64,000 nucleotides of DNA from Larix kaempferi (lineage: Eukaryota; Streptophyta; Pinopsida; Pinales; Pinaceae), in assembly GCA_027924585.1 (NCBI GenBank), contig BSBM01000151.1:12732001-12796000 (forward strand), read 5' to 3'. Shown here piece by piece: positions 22,625 through 34,970 of this stretch (position 1 is the stretch's first letter; each line of letters begins with the position of its first letter). Below the pieces are notes generated by a model. That model was not told where the DNA came from. It searched no databases and was given only the letters and a program-made list of their open reading frames with translations. The position numbers were made by a program, and so were the translations under genes.

Positions 22625-23197
22625 TCATCTAAAATGGATCAAGACATAGGCATAGATGAAGAGAAGGGTAACAATATTTGTATGTAAATATCATATTTAT
22701 AGTACTTATATTTTTGTTTAAATCTGGACCTCTCCTTTAATTTCTTTATCTCTCCATATAGTACTTTTTATATTAGGTATACATAACAAATCTCCTATAT
22801 ATTTTTATTTATATCTATATTGACAAACATATAGTATTACATTTATTTATTATAAGTATTGTATTTTTTAAGTCGGCATGTAAGCATTAGATACATATAT
22901 GACAACAACTCTATCATCCTGAGCTGTAGAGCACCTCATTGCTCTTGGTACAAAAAAAGACATTATATTACACTTGGCAAAGCAGGATTCCTTGGGCAGA
23001 TCCACCTGATACAAGTCATCTTATTTCTTTACCTAGGAAAACTGAGTTCCTTTTTGTGAAATCAACAAATTCTGCATTTAGATTGCTCAGACCGATGCAA
23101 GTTACTTGCAGTACTTGTGAACTTTGAAGACAGGAAACCAAAATCATAACAAACTGAAATCAAAACAAACTATTGAAATGAAACCAGTGCTACTTAC

Positions 23198-23327
23198 CCC
23201 AAGCCCACTTGACTTTGGGCATTTCTCACAAGGGACACAATTAACCCACAATATATCGCTGCCTGTATCAACTTGGACGTAGTATTGCTGGGGCGGGTTC
23301 CCTAATCCTAACTGAGCATAATAGAGC
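23198..23327 (-). CDS. Plant pepsin-like aspartic protease, exon 2 (first catalytic Asp)
   Basis: This 130-bp exon encodes LYYAQLGLGNPPQQYYVQ, the catalytic VDTGSDILWVNC and PCEKCPKSSGLG. The DTGS motif holds the first catalytic Asp of A1 proteases, and the following WVNC with CEKC gives the Cys pairs typical of the plant group. The acceptor CAG is at 23328-23330 and the donor is a perfect GTAAGT at 23197 downwards. With exon 1 ending in GG, the first base completes a Gly codon, giving the family-typical GLYY. No stop or frameshift is present, and the active site is intact, so the gene is probably functional. The second catalytic Asp would be in exons beyond the left edge. Confidence 0.9.
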
Positions 23328-24726
23328 CTGAGTCCAAATTTAGCATCAGAAGTGTCAGGTGTGAGCCAATTCAAAATCTCAAAATGAACAAAATATAACG
23401 ATTCGAGAACAATTGTTTGCAGTCAAAAACATGGAAAAAAATAGAATTCTGCAAATTCCATGAAATTCAACCAACACTGTTTCATAGAAAATACAAGTCC
23501 AGACCCATCTGAACCCCAGGTCCAATATGCACCCCAAGGTTGCAAAGCTTGAGAGTGCATATCTTGAGTGCAAATAAATGGTCGATATTCAAACTTGAAA
23601 TATGCAACTTCTGGGTGCATATTGGACCTAGGTTTAGAAGTCTATGAGCTAGTGTCTTTATTCAATGCACTGTTACATGGGCACATAGAGGATTGATGCA
23701 TGTGTATACAGAGGATTGATGGATCATCCCACCTGGGTTGTAGAATGCACCTCACTTCTCTCAGTTAGAAAATAAATATTTCAAGCAAAACAACTGTTCG
23801 CAAATCAGAAGCAAGAAAAAATGAGAACCCCCTCTCTTCTGTGCAGATAGTGAACCACAGAACTGTTCTGAGAACACCCACCACCAATATTAGGCGATTT
23901 TAGGGATTTAAAATCTTAAAACTGATTGGCAATTGCTATCCAAACTGGCATTTTACACCACCACTTTTGATTTTAGCTAAAGAACGATAATATGCGGCTG
24001 GTGCTGACCTCCCAAGCCACAGTGTGTACATGGGTGCAAGGAGTTCAATTTAAAACTTGAACCCCGGAGCTTTGCGAAATCAAAATCAAAATCAATCTCA
24101 TGGCATGGATGCCACGGGATTTGGCTTGAAAATGGCTCAGAATTGAACCATTGCCCCAAGATTTGGCTTCAGAATGGTTCAGAATTGAAACATTGCAACC
24201 TCAAAATCAAAATCAAATTTTAATCATCCCATGGATTTGGATTTGGCTTGAGAATTGAACCACTGCCCAGGGACATAAGTTGCATCTTATGGCACTTATG
24301 ACATTCACTAGCTCAATCAGTCGCATCTTATGGCACTTATGGCATGTACTAGCTCTTGTAAGATAGATGGCTTGCATGCACAAAAGCATAATTATGAAAT
24401 TTTACAAATTATGCTTGAACCTTGCATTGAGACGTTTATCGGTACGTCTGTACCTAACTTGGTCTGCTTGAGACCGGTCTATAGGATCTCCTATACGAAA
24501 ATAAAATTTCATCAAACTAAAGTTAAAAACGATTTGGGCTTTTAAGATTTATTTTTGTACCCACCCATCCCCTCAATAAATTAAATTCTCTTTAAAAAGG
24601 ATCAAAATCAAATAAAAAAATTAATGAATCTCTAGGAATAAGTTAAAATGCTCAATTTGCGGATCAATGCGACAAATTTCTTAAAGTTTATGAGAAAACT
24701 TGAAAGAGGGTGAAATAGCAGAATAC
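23328..24726 (-). other. Intron 1 of the aspartic protease gene
   Basis: About 1.4 kb, donor GTATTC and acceptor CAG. It holds no gene. At 24100-24270 a loose repeat carries GATTTGGCTT and CAGAATTGAACCATTGCC two to three times. At 24276-24356 an approximately 40-bp unit (GCATCTTATGGCACTTATG) is duplicated. Confidence 0.75.
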
Positions 24727-25004
24727 CCTGCTACAGATGGGTCTGCAGTGCCTCCAATCGGCATGTCGATACTCGACAGAATTCTGGCATGGCGTCGACT
24801 GTCATGCGCCTTATACTCCCCGAGATACTGACTCGATTTAACCCTGTTTGCAAATTTGTGCTGTAATTTAAAAACACCCACGCTGTATACTCCAACGAAC
24901 CCGGAAACAGACATCAACATTGCCACACCGATCGCCAATAATCTAACTCGTCTGTCATCAAATCTTCCAGATCTCCCCCGGCGTTCCTCGTTGCTTCTCA
25001 CCAT
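24727..25004 (-). CDS. Plant pepsin-like aspartic protease, exon 1 (N-terminus)
   Basis: The first ATG-started reading (25004-25002) begins MVRSNEERRGRSGRF, a basic N-terminus. One hydrophobic segment follows at residues about 20-45 (RLLAIGVAMLMSV through VYSVGVF), so the protein is likely a signal-anchored or secreted protease. The exon ends with HDSRRHARILSS and a short pro-segment (DMPIGG), as in relatives. It is 278 bp and ends in GG before GTATTC, phase 2, fitting exon 2. A six-codon extension would need a GTG start and is not preferred. A possible TATA box lies about 245 bp upstream. GC content is visibly higher than in surrounding DNA. Confidence 0.82.
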
Positions 25005-25247
25005 TGGGACGAAGCCTCTCACAAAACTTACAAGTAGCTCTTAAAAATAAGCTAAAAATTCGTCAGGCTCTGCTCTTAAAGCCCGAAGAATTGATCGGTT
25101 CACGTTTCCCCCCCTCCCCTTTCCTCGTCCTTTTCATGGAAATGAATACAAATTAGCAGCAGTTGACATATCCACGCAGCAGTAAAATAACTGCTGTCGA
25201 GGAAAATTTATTCGCAGAAATTTTAGTTTCGCTTCCCACGACATTCT

Positions 25248-25255
25248 GTTTTATA
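25248..25255 (-). promoter_or_regulatory. Possible TATA box of the protease gene
   Basis: TATAAAAC on the minus strand, about 244 bp upstream of the chosen ATG. The surrounding 25.0-25.5 kb is less AT-rich than the rest, as expected for a promoter and leader. Transcription start cannot be seen. Confidence 0.35.
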
Positions 25256-28200
25256 TCATGTTATTCGCTGGTCGTTTCCACCCTGGCTCGGACCATGGGT
25301 TAACTGACTCGACACACGGGTTGAAACAGAACGGATATTTCTGTGCGTTTTAAACGGGAGCAAACACCTTCTGCTACCGTCACATCAATCCTAATTGGAT
25401 GTCCACCTAACGGTTAACCAAATCCGCCTGGACCTTTATATTTGTTGCTCTTTTTTTTAACCTTTATATTTGTTACGTTGTAGAAAATACACGTGGCTTA
25501 TATTATATTAAAATTTCATTTTCTCCCATGTCACTGCCGACGTGGATTTATACCTAACTATGTCTTCATAAAGTGAAATAGAAGAAACGTCCTTTCCGAA
25601 CAAGGATACTTCCGTGCAACATTTTGGGTACCTTGCCCAACACTCCACGTTGACTTCAGGCTCTGGAGCATAGCATGGTGTGGATAATATGCATGGGTAA
25701 TGGAACTTTAATTTTGTATGGAGCTTTAACCAGAAAAGAAAGGTGTAGGCTTAACTTTTTATGTTTGGATGGGTTTGGGTATGTTGTGGGTGGTTAGGAT
25801 GGGTTTGAGTATGTTGTCGCAATTGTATAGTTGGGTTGTTCATGTGATTTTGAGGGTGTTGAATCTATTTTTGTAATTAAAAAATGTAATTTCAATAAGA
25901 GCCGCATGCGGTAATGTCTGTGCCAGAGCAGGGCAATTGAAATTGACTCTTGCTATGGCCTAGCAACTCTTCCATGAAGCCTAGCCATGTTGGGCAAGGC
26001 TTTGCTATTATGGCATTATCGGGATACATGAAAACAACAAACATGTGCAATTATACTTTTAAACAATGTGATATAAAATCAGAGAGGTGTCAATTGCAGA
26101 GATATTACTCAAGTTGACAAGATTAATGAAGTGCATGATGAACATTAATGCAATAGAATGAATTGTGATGCACATCTTAGAGTTTGCAGAAATACACTAG
26201 AACCTAGGAAGTAGAACCAAAATGGCAAGAACTATAGCAAGAAAACTACAAAGAATTTGTCCAGTTTGCTTAATTCTATGATATATCTAGCTTGCCTAGT
26301 TCTAATTAAATAGTATACATGTATTTTGTGAATTCGGGAAACATGCCATTAAATCTATAACATCACCAGCAAAATGAAAACATCAACATCTAGCTCTATT
26401 GACAGCAATGAGGCAGTTTTGTTAAACAAAAGGGAGAAGAGGCATTGATGTTTGTCTCCTGTGTAAATGCAATTATCAGCTCTTGATAGTTTTAGAAACA
26501 AACAGCAAAAAAACACTAAGATTAAATACATAGAATCCATATTCTAAATAAAATTCATACACATAAACTTCTTTTAATATCGATCTAAGCTATTCTATGA
26601 CAATGAGCATTAGTGTTTGGAAGATGTTTCAAACATCAAATTGCAAGTAGAAGGAAATTTACTTCAAGCTAGAAATCTATGCAATCAAGAAACAAAAAAA
26701 TAGCAACAACACATATGAGACTTTAAAATGTTTACCATCATGTGCACTAGCAATTTATATATGTATATATATGTCAGATAAAATATAAAGGCAGAAGGTC
26801 TGAAGATAGTGAACAAAAGGTGCAGATGATCCAAAGGCATAAGCCAAGTAAATTCGATTTTATACATTAAATTGATGCGAAATCTAAGGAGGCATGTTTT
26901 TTGGAGAGTTAATTAGACTATAGCAAAAATAACAAAAAAATTGTTTTGCAGTGCACCACTAAGCACAATGGATTTATGTTATGATGTTGTATGCATTGAG
27001 TGTGAAACCAGCTTGTACAGAAATTCTTTGGAGATGAAAAATTGTTGATGAAACGCGACTTCTGTACTGGTCATATGTAGTCATTGCAACTGTTGGGAAA
27101 TATTGTTGCAATTGTGGAAATTTCATTGTGCATGAAAGTATTCCATCTTCTGTTTCAAGAGCACACTCCAGACAATGCTCATACCTGGATGGTGTGTTTT
27201 GCTTGCAAATTATGCAATCCGACGAGTTGTCAGGGATTTGCTTGCTACAATTGTTGCTGATTTTTCAAAATGGAGATGTGAATGCATTTTTTGTTTTCAA
27301 TGTTTCGTACACTTGCAATTTGCAGCTGGTCAATTCCAGATTGAAAAAGAATTCAAATATATTTTTAAACATGGAAATCTATGAAGGGATGACAAATTTT
27401 TCCATAACACTCGAAATTAGCAATAGTTAACAAAAATCATTACTATCATTCTTGTGGTCTCAGCATGGCAATAAATTAAAGCAGTTTAGCAATCCTCAAC
27501 AAAGTCATAAGTAAAGACATTATTAAATCAATGCATGGATTTAACACAATGTTACAATTAACAGCCCTATTCAAAAGCTTTGCAACAAACATGGAAATTT
27601 GTTTCCTATGACTATTGTATAAATGACCCAAACAATTTGTAGCTTTTACCATCAAACAAGAAGACTTATTGTTGAACACGCAACATGATTTGTATGTCTG
27701 TTTTCAGTATGTTTATAGACAAGAGAGCAGAAGAAGCTAAAAAGAAGTTGTCATTGCAGGTAGGGACTGTTATTGTTGCTGAAGAAATGGATCGACATTT
27801 AATCCGAGTCAAAATGCTTTTGCTTTCCAACTAGGTTACAAATTTGGTAGAAGAATTTATTGTATGAAAGAATAGTTTTCTTGTTAAAGGGGGTTGGAAC
27901 TTCCTAGGAAAGCTTAGAATTGTTTTTGTATGTTTTAAATATTGCATGTATTCATTGCCTTAATTTCAGCAAACTGGCAATGTTTGCAAAATTCCAGCAA
28001 ATCCTAAATCTAGCAAACTTAAAAGCTCAACAGGCAGTCTTAAGTTACATGGTGCATAGCTTTGATGATATCAGAAAGAAGGCCATTCAAGCCATGAAAT
28101 TTGAGATATGTTAGAAGTAATTATTTCTTGTAATCAAACCACAAGAATCAGCTAGTTATGATAGGATGCCTCAATTCTGGAAAACTCTAGACATCAACCT

Positions 28201-28635
28201 GAACCATATTTGCATGTTGTACACAGTAATCACCAGTAAATGTTGGTTGGATAAGCAAGTTGTTTTTGTTTGTTAATTTTCAGATGTTTGTACAGATTTT
28301 TGTTCCTCATGCTATATTTGATTAATATATTTGACCCATGCATGCAACCCATCAAAAGTTTATATTTTGAGATTCTGCTTGCGGCAACCTCTTGACAGCA
28401 ATAATACATTAGTTCCAAAGAATTATGAAGAAAAAATAGGCAAATTACACCATGGATACAAGAAAATACACCAATGTTTTTTTTTGCACAGACATGTGTA
28501 TGCTCTGTTATTGTATGCAAATCACTATTGTAAACATGTTTGGTAATGCTCGAAACAATATGCACTTTAGAACAAGTTCAAACTTTTCCTGACTTCTATC
28601 AAAACTTAAAACTACACATGTTTTTAGCTATGGCA
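25256..28635. other. No gene recognised; upstream region and AT-rich DNA
   Basis: From 25.3 to 26.0 kb there is upstream DNA of the protease gene without features. From 26.0 to 28.6 kb the DNA is AT-rich and rich in TTGCAA and CAATTG words, like the Helitron-derived DNA right of Copia C, and may be its continuation. At 27060-27430 plus-strand frames contain paired Cys residues (CCNCG, and in another frame CFACKLC) but also stops. I cannot assign them. Confidence 0.4.
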
Positions 28636-29273
28636 TGTTGATGTATTTGTAACTTCGGAAGATATTCACTTGTATATTGTATTTGTACTTTATTGTATCC
28701 CCAACGGAGATGTATTATTCCTCTGATTGGAAGTGTTGTCAGTGGTACTTACAAGTGTCGCAAGTTATATCGTAAGTTTCGTAACTTATACTTGACGAGT
28801 TATTAGACCACCTTGATGGGGTCGGCCCTGTATGAGTCATGTGGGTTAAAGGGTTATTAGACCACCCTAGTGGGGTCGGCCCAGTCAACATTATGTTAAA
28901 TGGTTGAGTTGGGGCTGACCTAGTTGAGTAAAGGTTAAGTGAAAGTAAAAGTATAAATAGAGAGTGTGACTCTCTCATTTGTCACATTTCTCTCATTCAC
29001 TCACTTCGCATTAGTGAGAGAGAGGAGGAGTGCGCACAAGTGGAGGAGGAGTAGTTGTTGCTGTCATCTATCTCTTGGGGTTTGATCTTTGTGATCTTTG
29101 TATTGGTGCTTATTCTATCTCTGAGGAAGTTGCGGGGTTTTTCACCTTCTTGGTTTTCCCCAATGAAATGTTTTGTGTCTCTTGTCTCTTGTCTCTTATG
29201 CTTGATATGATATACATGTTATTCTTTCAGTTAAGATCCTAGATCTATTGAATTAAATGATGAAAAACTAACA
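28636..29273 (+). repeat. Copia C 5' LTR
   Basis: A 638-bp LTR with two copies of TTATTAGACCACC...GGGGTCGGCCC (28800-28875) upstream of a TATA box at 28952-28964, followed by CTCTCATTTG and CATTCACTCACTT. Confidence 0.92.
28952..28964 (+). promoter_or_regulatory. TATA box of Copia C 5' LTR
   Basis: TATAAATAGAGAG, identical to the boxes in Copia A and at the same place relative to the downstream CTCATTTG word. Confidence 0.7.
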
Positions 29274-32150
29274 TTCGATCAGAGCTAGCCTGAAAGAAGG
29301 CATGGTATGGCATTTATGACACTTGTTGCACTTGAGACAAATTGGAAGCTAGGGCTTGGTATAGTAAAAACTAGTCATCGTGTTACTTTCGTTATAACGC
29401 GGTTTTGGAAAAGGTTCTGGATTTGAAACTTCTACAGGTCAAAGATGAAATGTCCATGTACCTTGTGTCTGAAGGATAGCCTCATATTCGTTGTACTTTG
29501 TGATTTATGATCCGTACAAGTTAGGGTTTCTGCCTCTTCCAGATCTCAGTCATAAACAGGTGACCTAGGAAAAAAGGTCACAACTTGGGCTAGGAAGCTC
29601 CAAATGAAATTCTATAAAAAGTAGCAGTAAGGACACGGACTGTAGTTTCACAAGTCCGCTTTTCAGAGGCCGAAGTTGAACTAGTGACACGTGGCACTCC
29701 ATACAAGTTCGTTATCCTGTTTTATCCCATAAACAGGTCACGTTGCAACATTTGGCATATCTCTCTCTCATAGAATCCATTTGAGGTCCGACCTGTGGGG
29801 TTGGAAATATGACAGGTCAGGCTAACACAGGCTGAAGTATCAGACCCTGTGGATCCAAAATTTCAGAGATGCACCATAAACAATAAGGCACATATTTCTA
29901 TGAAATAGAATTGGCTTTTGAGCATTCTCATTTTTGGCTTGTCACTGCTGCGGGAAATTAGGGCTTTTGACAGAAGTGGAATTTTGGAGTGATCTCAGCA
30001 TAGGATTGCTCTCCTCGAGAAAATTGAAATTTAGAGACCAAGATTGAATTTTTTGGTTGGGCAGAACCCCAGGCTCCATCAAACCCTAGTTCGGGATTTT
30101 GATCGGAAAGGTGGAAAATTATGGTTTCTGCAAAAGTTGGAATTTTTTAAATGTATGACCACGGCTGGATGCTCCTCAGAAAAATCAAAGTTTAGAGCAC
30201 AAGATCGAACCTTTTGGCTGGGCAGAACCTCGGGCATTATCAAACCCTAGTTCGGGATTTTGACTAGAAGATCCGAAAGTTTCAAAGGCAATTTTGAGGG
30301 GTCAAATTTTGCAGTTTTCAAAATTGAAGTATACCAGCTTGATCAACTCAGCAAGGCGCATTTTTTCATCCAATCATAAGTTTGAATTTTTAGGGTTTCT
30401 CTGACAAACCCTAATCCAACTCCAGATCCAGTTTCAGCAAAATCAAAGTGGATTGGCTTAATCCTAGAAGAGAATGAATTGGACACCTACATAAGTGAAG
30501 AAGTTCCAGTTCCAGAGGGAGATGAGGCTAAGGCCTTACATAAAAATGCTACAAGCAATCTCAACAGGTATGACTTGAGGAGATACATGTATGTTTTGAA
30601 ATTTGTTCATGATTAAGTTTATGATATGTTTGTCTTCATATTATTGAGGTTAGTACAATCTTGACTTGTCTTATCACCTTAGTAAAAGTATGAATGCATA
30701 TGAATATTAGAAGACATTCATTGATTAGGATTATGACACTTATGATTGTACTAATGCACTGTGGTGTTGTATGAGGATGATATTGTCTGCTAACATAAAA
30801 GGTACAAATCTAGTTCTAGATCAAGAACATATGACCATGGTGACATGAAGACAAAGACTCATCCATAGTCATGGATCACATAGAAGCTCTACTTATGAGG
30901 TATGTATAATTTGGTTCTACAATGTTTAACTTATGAGATATGCAAGTTATGAGCACAAGTCATTGAAGGGAACAAGAAGACATTATGTTGGTATGTTAGA
31001 CATAACTAGCAAGCATGATAATCCAGGTATGTTTTTCCTATTTCAAGTTAAAATCCTACCTTGTGTTATGATCTCATATAAGTATACTTTTGTATAATTG
31101 ATCATGAAGTTATAAGTTTGAGTAATCATGGGTTTATGCATATTATGCTTCTTAGTTTGATTAATGATATGAAAAACTAGAAGAGTCCTATGGTCAATTA
31201 AGAATATGCATGAGTAAAAGAAGTACTCTCTGAAACCTTGAATACTAATGCTTGTGATAAATTACTTGTGTATGAAATGATCATGACCATACATGTTTAA
31301 GATTATTTAGAATCACAATGTTTTGTTAGTATTGAGATTATACTAATGAATGTATGATTATGTATGAGATCTTGAGGATGACACAATGATGACACTAGTG
31401 CACACTTAACCATGCATAGTGGTCCAGGATGGATATAAGTTCAAAGACAGATAATCCAGGAAGCAAAGATCAAGAGGGAGCACACTCCAGGTGTTCTTGC
31501 AAGGAAGCAAAGATCAAGAGGGAGCACACTCCAGTAGTTCCTGTAAGGAAGCAAAGATTGAGAGGGAGTCCACCCTACAACCAAACAAAGATAAGTATTA
31601 GAATTGTCATTTCTTGTATATATGATTACTTAATTGATGTTGTCCAGTCATGTACATACTTATGTTCCTAGATTTAGGATATGTATTATGCATATTATAA
31701 AAGTTGCATTAATGAACAAGATACTACTAATATGCAAGTAATGGGTAAGTGGCCTATGGTACTGTACAACATTCCGTTGCTACTTATCTAGAATGAAACC
31801 TCTTTGCTAACATGTTGGGAGTTGTGCACACTCTTAACAAATGTTCTGGTAGAGATGGAAGGCATCTAGAAAGTTACCGTGTGAATACTGGATATGGATA
31901 AATATTGTATTGAAGCATTGGCTAAGATAATTGCATGACTGTACGACATATGTCTTTATGCATAAAAATTTGTTTTTGAAAACTATGAGAAGTTTCTAAT
32001 CATGCAATTGAATTTGACTTGTAGGAAAGATCATGTACAATCACCTACAAAAGAAGGACAACAACATTTGTTCCAGCAACAAAGTTCGAGAAAACTATCT
32101 ATTGAAGATATTGAAGAATCTAAAGTTCCCAGGATCCAAGATGCAGTAAT
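29274..32150 (+). other. Copia C non-coding leader with two short tandem repeats
   Basis: No gag, protease or integrase frame is seen in this 2.9 kb. At 30014-30104 and 30176-30267 a 90-bp unit is repeated (TGGGCAGAACC, ATCAAACCCTAGTTCGGGAT). At 31458-31570 three units of about 43-44 bp begin AGGAAGCAAAGAT and contain GAGGGAGCACACTCCAG. The rest is AT-rich. Confidence 0.7.
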
Positions 32151-32161
32151 AGAAGGATTCC

Positions 32162-33655
32162 ATGATCGATGATTACCAGTCGATCACGAAGAATGATGTC
32201 TGGGATGTGGTCCCGAGACTAGAAGGGAAATCTGTTGTGACCTCCAAGTGGATCTACAAGATCAAGCATGCTACAGATGGTAGCATAGAGAAATACAAGG
32301 CGAGATTTGTAGCTCGTGGCTTCTCCCAAAAAGAGGGGATAGATTATGAAGAGACTTTTGCACCTGTAGCCAGATACACTTCCATCAGAACAGTACTTGC
32401 TCTGGCTGTAGTGATGAAGTGGAAGATACACTAGATGGATGTCAAGACAGCTTTCTTAAATGGTGTAGTCGAAGAGGAAGTGTATGTGGAGCAGCCACTC
32501 GGTTTTGAGACACATGACAAGGAGTCATATGTATGCAGATTGAAGAAAGCCTTGTATGGCTTGAAGCAAGCACCTAGGACATGATACGGCAGGATAAACA
32601 ACTTTCTATCTAGTTTGGGCTTTACCAAGAGTAAAGCGGATTCCAACCTTTACTACAAGGTTGAGGAAGGCAATCCAGTGATAATCCTACTGTATGTAGA
32701 TGACCTATTTGTAATAGGTGAGGATGGATTGATTGTTGATACGAAGCGGAAGCTTGCTGCCGAGTTCGAGATGAAGGACTTGGGTATGATGCATTACATT
32801 CTAGGTATGGAGGTGTGGCAGAGTGCAGATGAAATCTTCCTTGGACAAAGGAAGTATGCAGTAGAGATCCTGAAGCGGTTCGGGATGATGGACTGCAAGG
32901 CCATGGCCACACCTATGGCATCAAACCTGAAGCTATTGAGTGATGCTTCTTCAGAGTCAGTTGATGCCACGATGTATCGTCAGATGATTGGGTCCTTAAT
33001 GTACCTGACGAACACGAGACCAAATATTTGCTTTATAGTGAACACCTTGAGCCAGTTTCTGACAAATCCTAGACATGTTCACTTGATTGCTGTAAAGCAT
33101 ATTTTGAGGTACCTAAAGGGTACAATTGATTATGGGCTCAAGTATGATGCGAATCAAAAGTTTAACCTGGAGGGTTATGTTGATTCAGATTGGGCAGGCA
33201 GTGCTACAGATAGGAATAGCACTTCAGGGTGTTGCTTTAGTATGGGATCAGGTGTGATATCTTGGTTTAGTAGGAAGCAGTCCTGCATAGCACTGAGTAC
33301 GGTCGAAGTAGAGTATGTCACAGATTGTTCGGCCAGTTGTGAGGCAGTATGGCTGAGGAAGCTATTGTCTAAGTTATTTGATCTCCCATTGGATGCTACC
33401 TGTATCTTCTGCGACAACCAGAGTTGTGTGAAGTTGTCTGAGAACCCGGTGTTCCATGACAGGTTGAAGCACATCGAGATCAAATATCACTATATTAAGG
33501 ATATGGTGCAGAGAGGAGCAGTGAAGCTCCTGTATGTTGTGACAAATGAGCAGATTGCAGATGTGTTGACCAAACCACTAGCCAGAGTGAAGTTCGAGTA
33601 CTTCAGAGAGAGGCTTGGTGTTCTTCAAATAGAAGATACTTCGAGGAAGAAGTGA
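32162..33655 (+). pseudogene. Copia C RT and RNase H
   Basis: The reading covers the RT start ([20 protein letters not shown]), [15 protein letters not shown], the catalytic ILLYVDDLFVIGEDG, the connection (MYRQMIGSLMYLTNTRP) and the RNase H (YVDSDWAGSATDRNST, FCDNQSCVKLSENPVFHD), ending ADVLTKPLARVKFEYFRERLG. Only two in-frame stops, near 32432 and 32582, break the first third. From 32615 on, 346 codons are open. Without gag, protease or integrase it is part of a non-autonomous element. It is the best preserved RT in the window. Confidence 0.9.
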
Positions 33656-33719
33656 TGGGACACATTTGCAGGAGCCATTCCAAGCATGGTGGTAGGAGGA
33701 TCCTTCCCATGGCTGTGGA

Positions 33720-34025
33720 TGTAAGTGTTGTGTGATGAGCATCAGGACGATGCTCCGGTTACTGCTATGTATGATGATCGGGATGATCATGTATGATGAG
33801 CATCAGGATGATGCTCCAGATGATATGCATCAGGACGATGTTGTGACGATGATCAGGATGATCATGCAATGATATGCATCAGGACGATGTTGTGACGATG
33901 ATCAAGATGATCATGCGATGATGATATGCATTAGGATGATGCTGTGATGATGATCGGGATGATCATTTGATGATGATGTGCATCATGATGATGATCAGTA
34001 TGATCATGAGTATCAGGATGATACT
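33720..34025. repeat. GATGATC tandem repeats in Copia C
   Basis: Degenerate units of about 20-45 bp built from GATGATCGGGATGATCAT and GCATCAGGATGATGCTCC lie directly after the RNase H end. They contain no open frame of interest. Confidence 0.85.
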
Positions 34026-34053
34026 CCATGGCCATGGACAGATCGTGCAGGTA

Positions 34054-34715
34054 GCATGTAATAGCTCCCTGGGAGATCCGATAGTTTGAGCTCGGATGCT
34101 CTTGCAAGATTTTGCTACAGGTTGGCTGCGGACAAATTGTACAGGTAGCATATAATAGCTCCCTGGGAGATCCGATAGTCTGAGCTTAGATGCTCTTGCG
34201 AGGTTTTGCTACAGGTTAGCCATGGACAGGTTGTGCAATAAGCATATAATAACGCCCTAGGAGATTTGCAGATACTCTTGCGAGGTTTTTCCTATGGCAT
34301 ATAATAGCTCCCTGGGAGATCTGGCAAATGCTCTTTCGAGGTTTTGCTTGGAAGGACATATAATAGCGCCTTGGGAGATTTGCAGATACTCTTGTGAGGT
34401 TTTTCTATGGCATATAATAACTCCCTGGGAGATCTGGCAAATGCTCTTTCGAGGTTTTGTTCTATGGCATGTAATAGCACCCTAGGAGATTTGATAGGTT
34501 GAGCTGTGTGCTCGTAATCAGTCCTGGAATGCTCTTTTGAGGTTTTGCCTGACCACATGTAATAGCGCCCTGGGAGATCCGACAGGTTGAGCTGTGTGCT
34601 GGTAAAAGTCCTGGGATGCTCTTTCTAGGTTTTGTGGTGGTCACATGTAATAGCTCCCTAGGAGATCTGATAGTCTGAGCTCAGATACTCTTTCGAGGTT
34701 TTGTTGATGCACATT
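34054..34715. repeat. CATGTAATAGCTCCCTGGGAG minisatellite in Copia C
   Basis: Nine units start near 34054, 34147, 34242, 34297, 34358, 34411, 34468, 34555 and 34643. Each has ATAATAGCNCCCTGGGAGAT followed by GCTCTTGCGAGGTTTTG; spacing varies from about 53 to 95 bp. The unit is unlike the Copia A/B minisatellite but occupies the same place, between RNase H and 3' LTR. Confidence 0.9.
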
Positions 34716-34970
34716 CCACAGGATGGCCAGAGATGATGAAGACCTACTGGAGGCTAGGACTACATCCAGCATGAAAAAGGGCTGGCTCTGTAGAACTTCC
34801 TATGACGAGAAGAATTGAGATATAGCCCAGTGATCGAGATGACGAGTACAGCAGCAGTGACGATGATGCTTCGTGATCTAGTGACGATGATCCAGCTCCA
34901 GAATTGAAGACTTGTGCCTATATGTATTGATGACTTGTGTCAACAAAATACCTTCCTAGTTAAGAGTGAG

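Larger units (their letters stand above)
4417..23197 (-). other. Intron 2 of the aspartic protease gene, about 18.8 kb
   Basis: The donor GTAAGT (minus strand, 23197 downwards) and acceptor TGCAG (4421-4417) join two exons of one protease in frame. The intron is mostly transposon DNA: a possible solo LTR (5582-6231), a palindromic repeat (6462-6642), Copia A, two SINE-like copies, a Copia integrase fragment and Copia B. Both full-length Copia elements lie on the transcribed strand of the gene. Between 4422 and 5581 I see no gene or recognisable repeat. Confidence 0.75.

Noticed and set aside
25005-25022. Longer start for the aspartic protease
   Set aside because: The upstream start codon is GTG; the ATG at 25004-25002 is the better start in a plant gene.
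34054-34715. CRISPR-like regularly recurring repeats
   Set aside because: Spacing is irregular, the intervening DNA is itself repeated, there are no cas genes and the DNA is eukaryotic.
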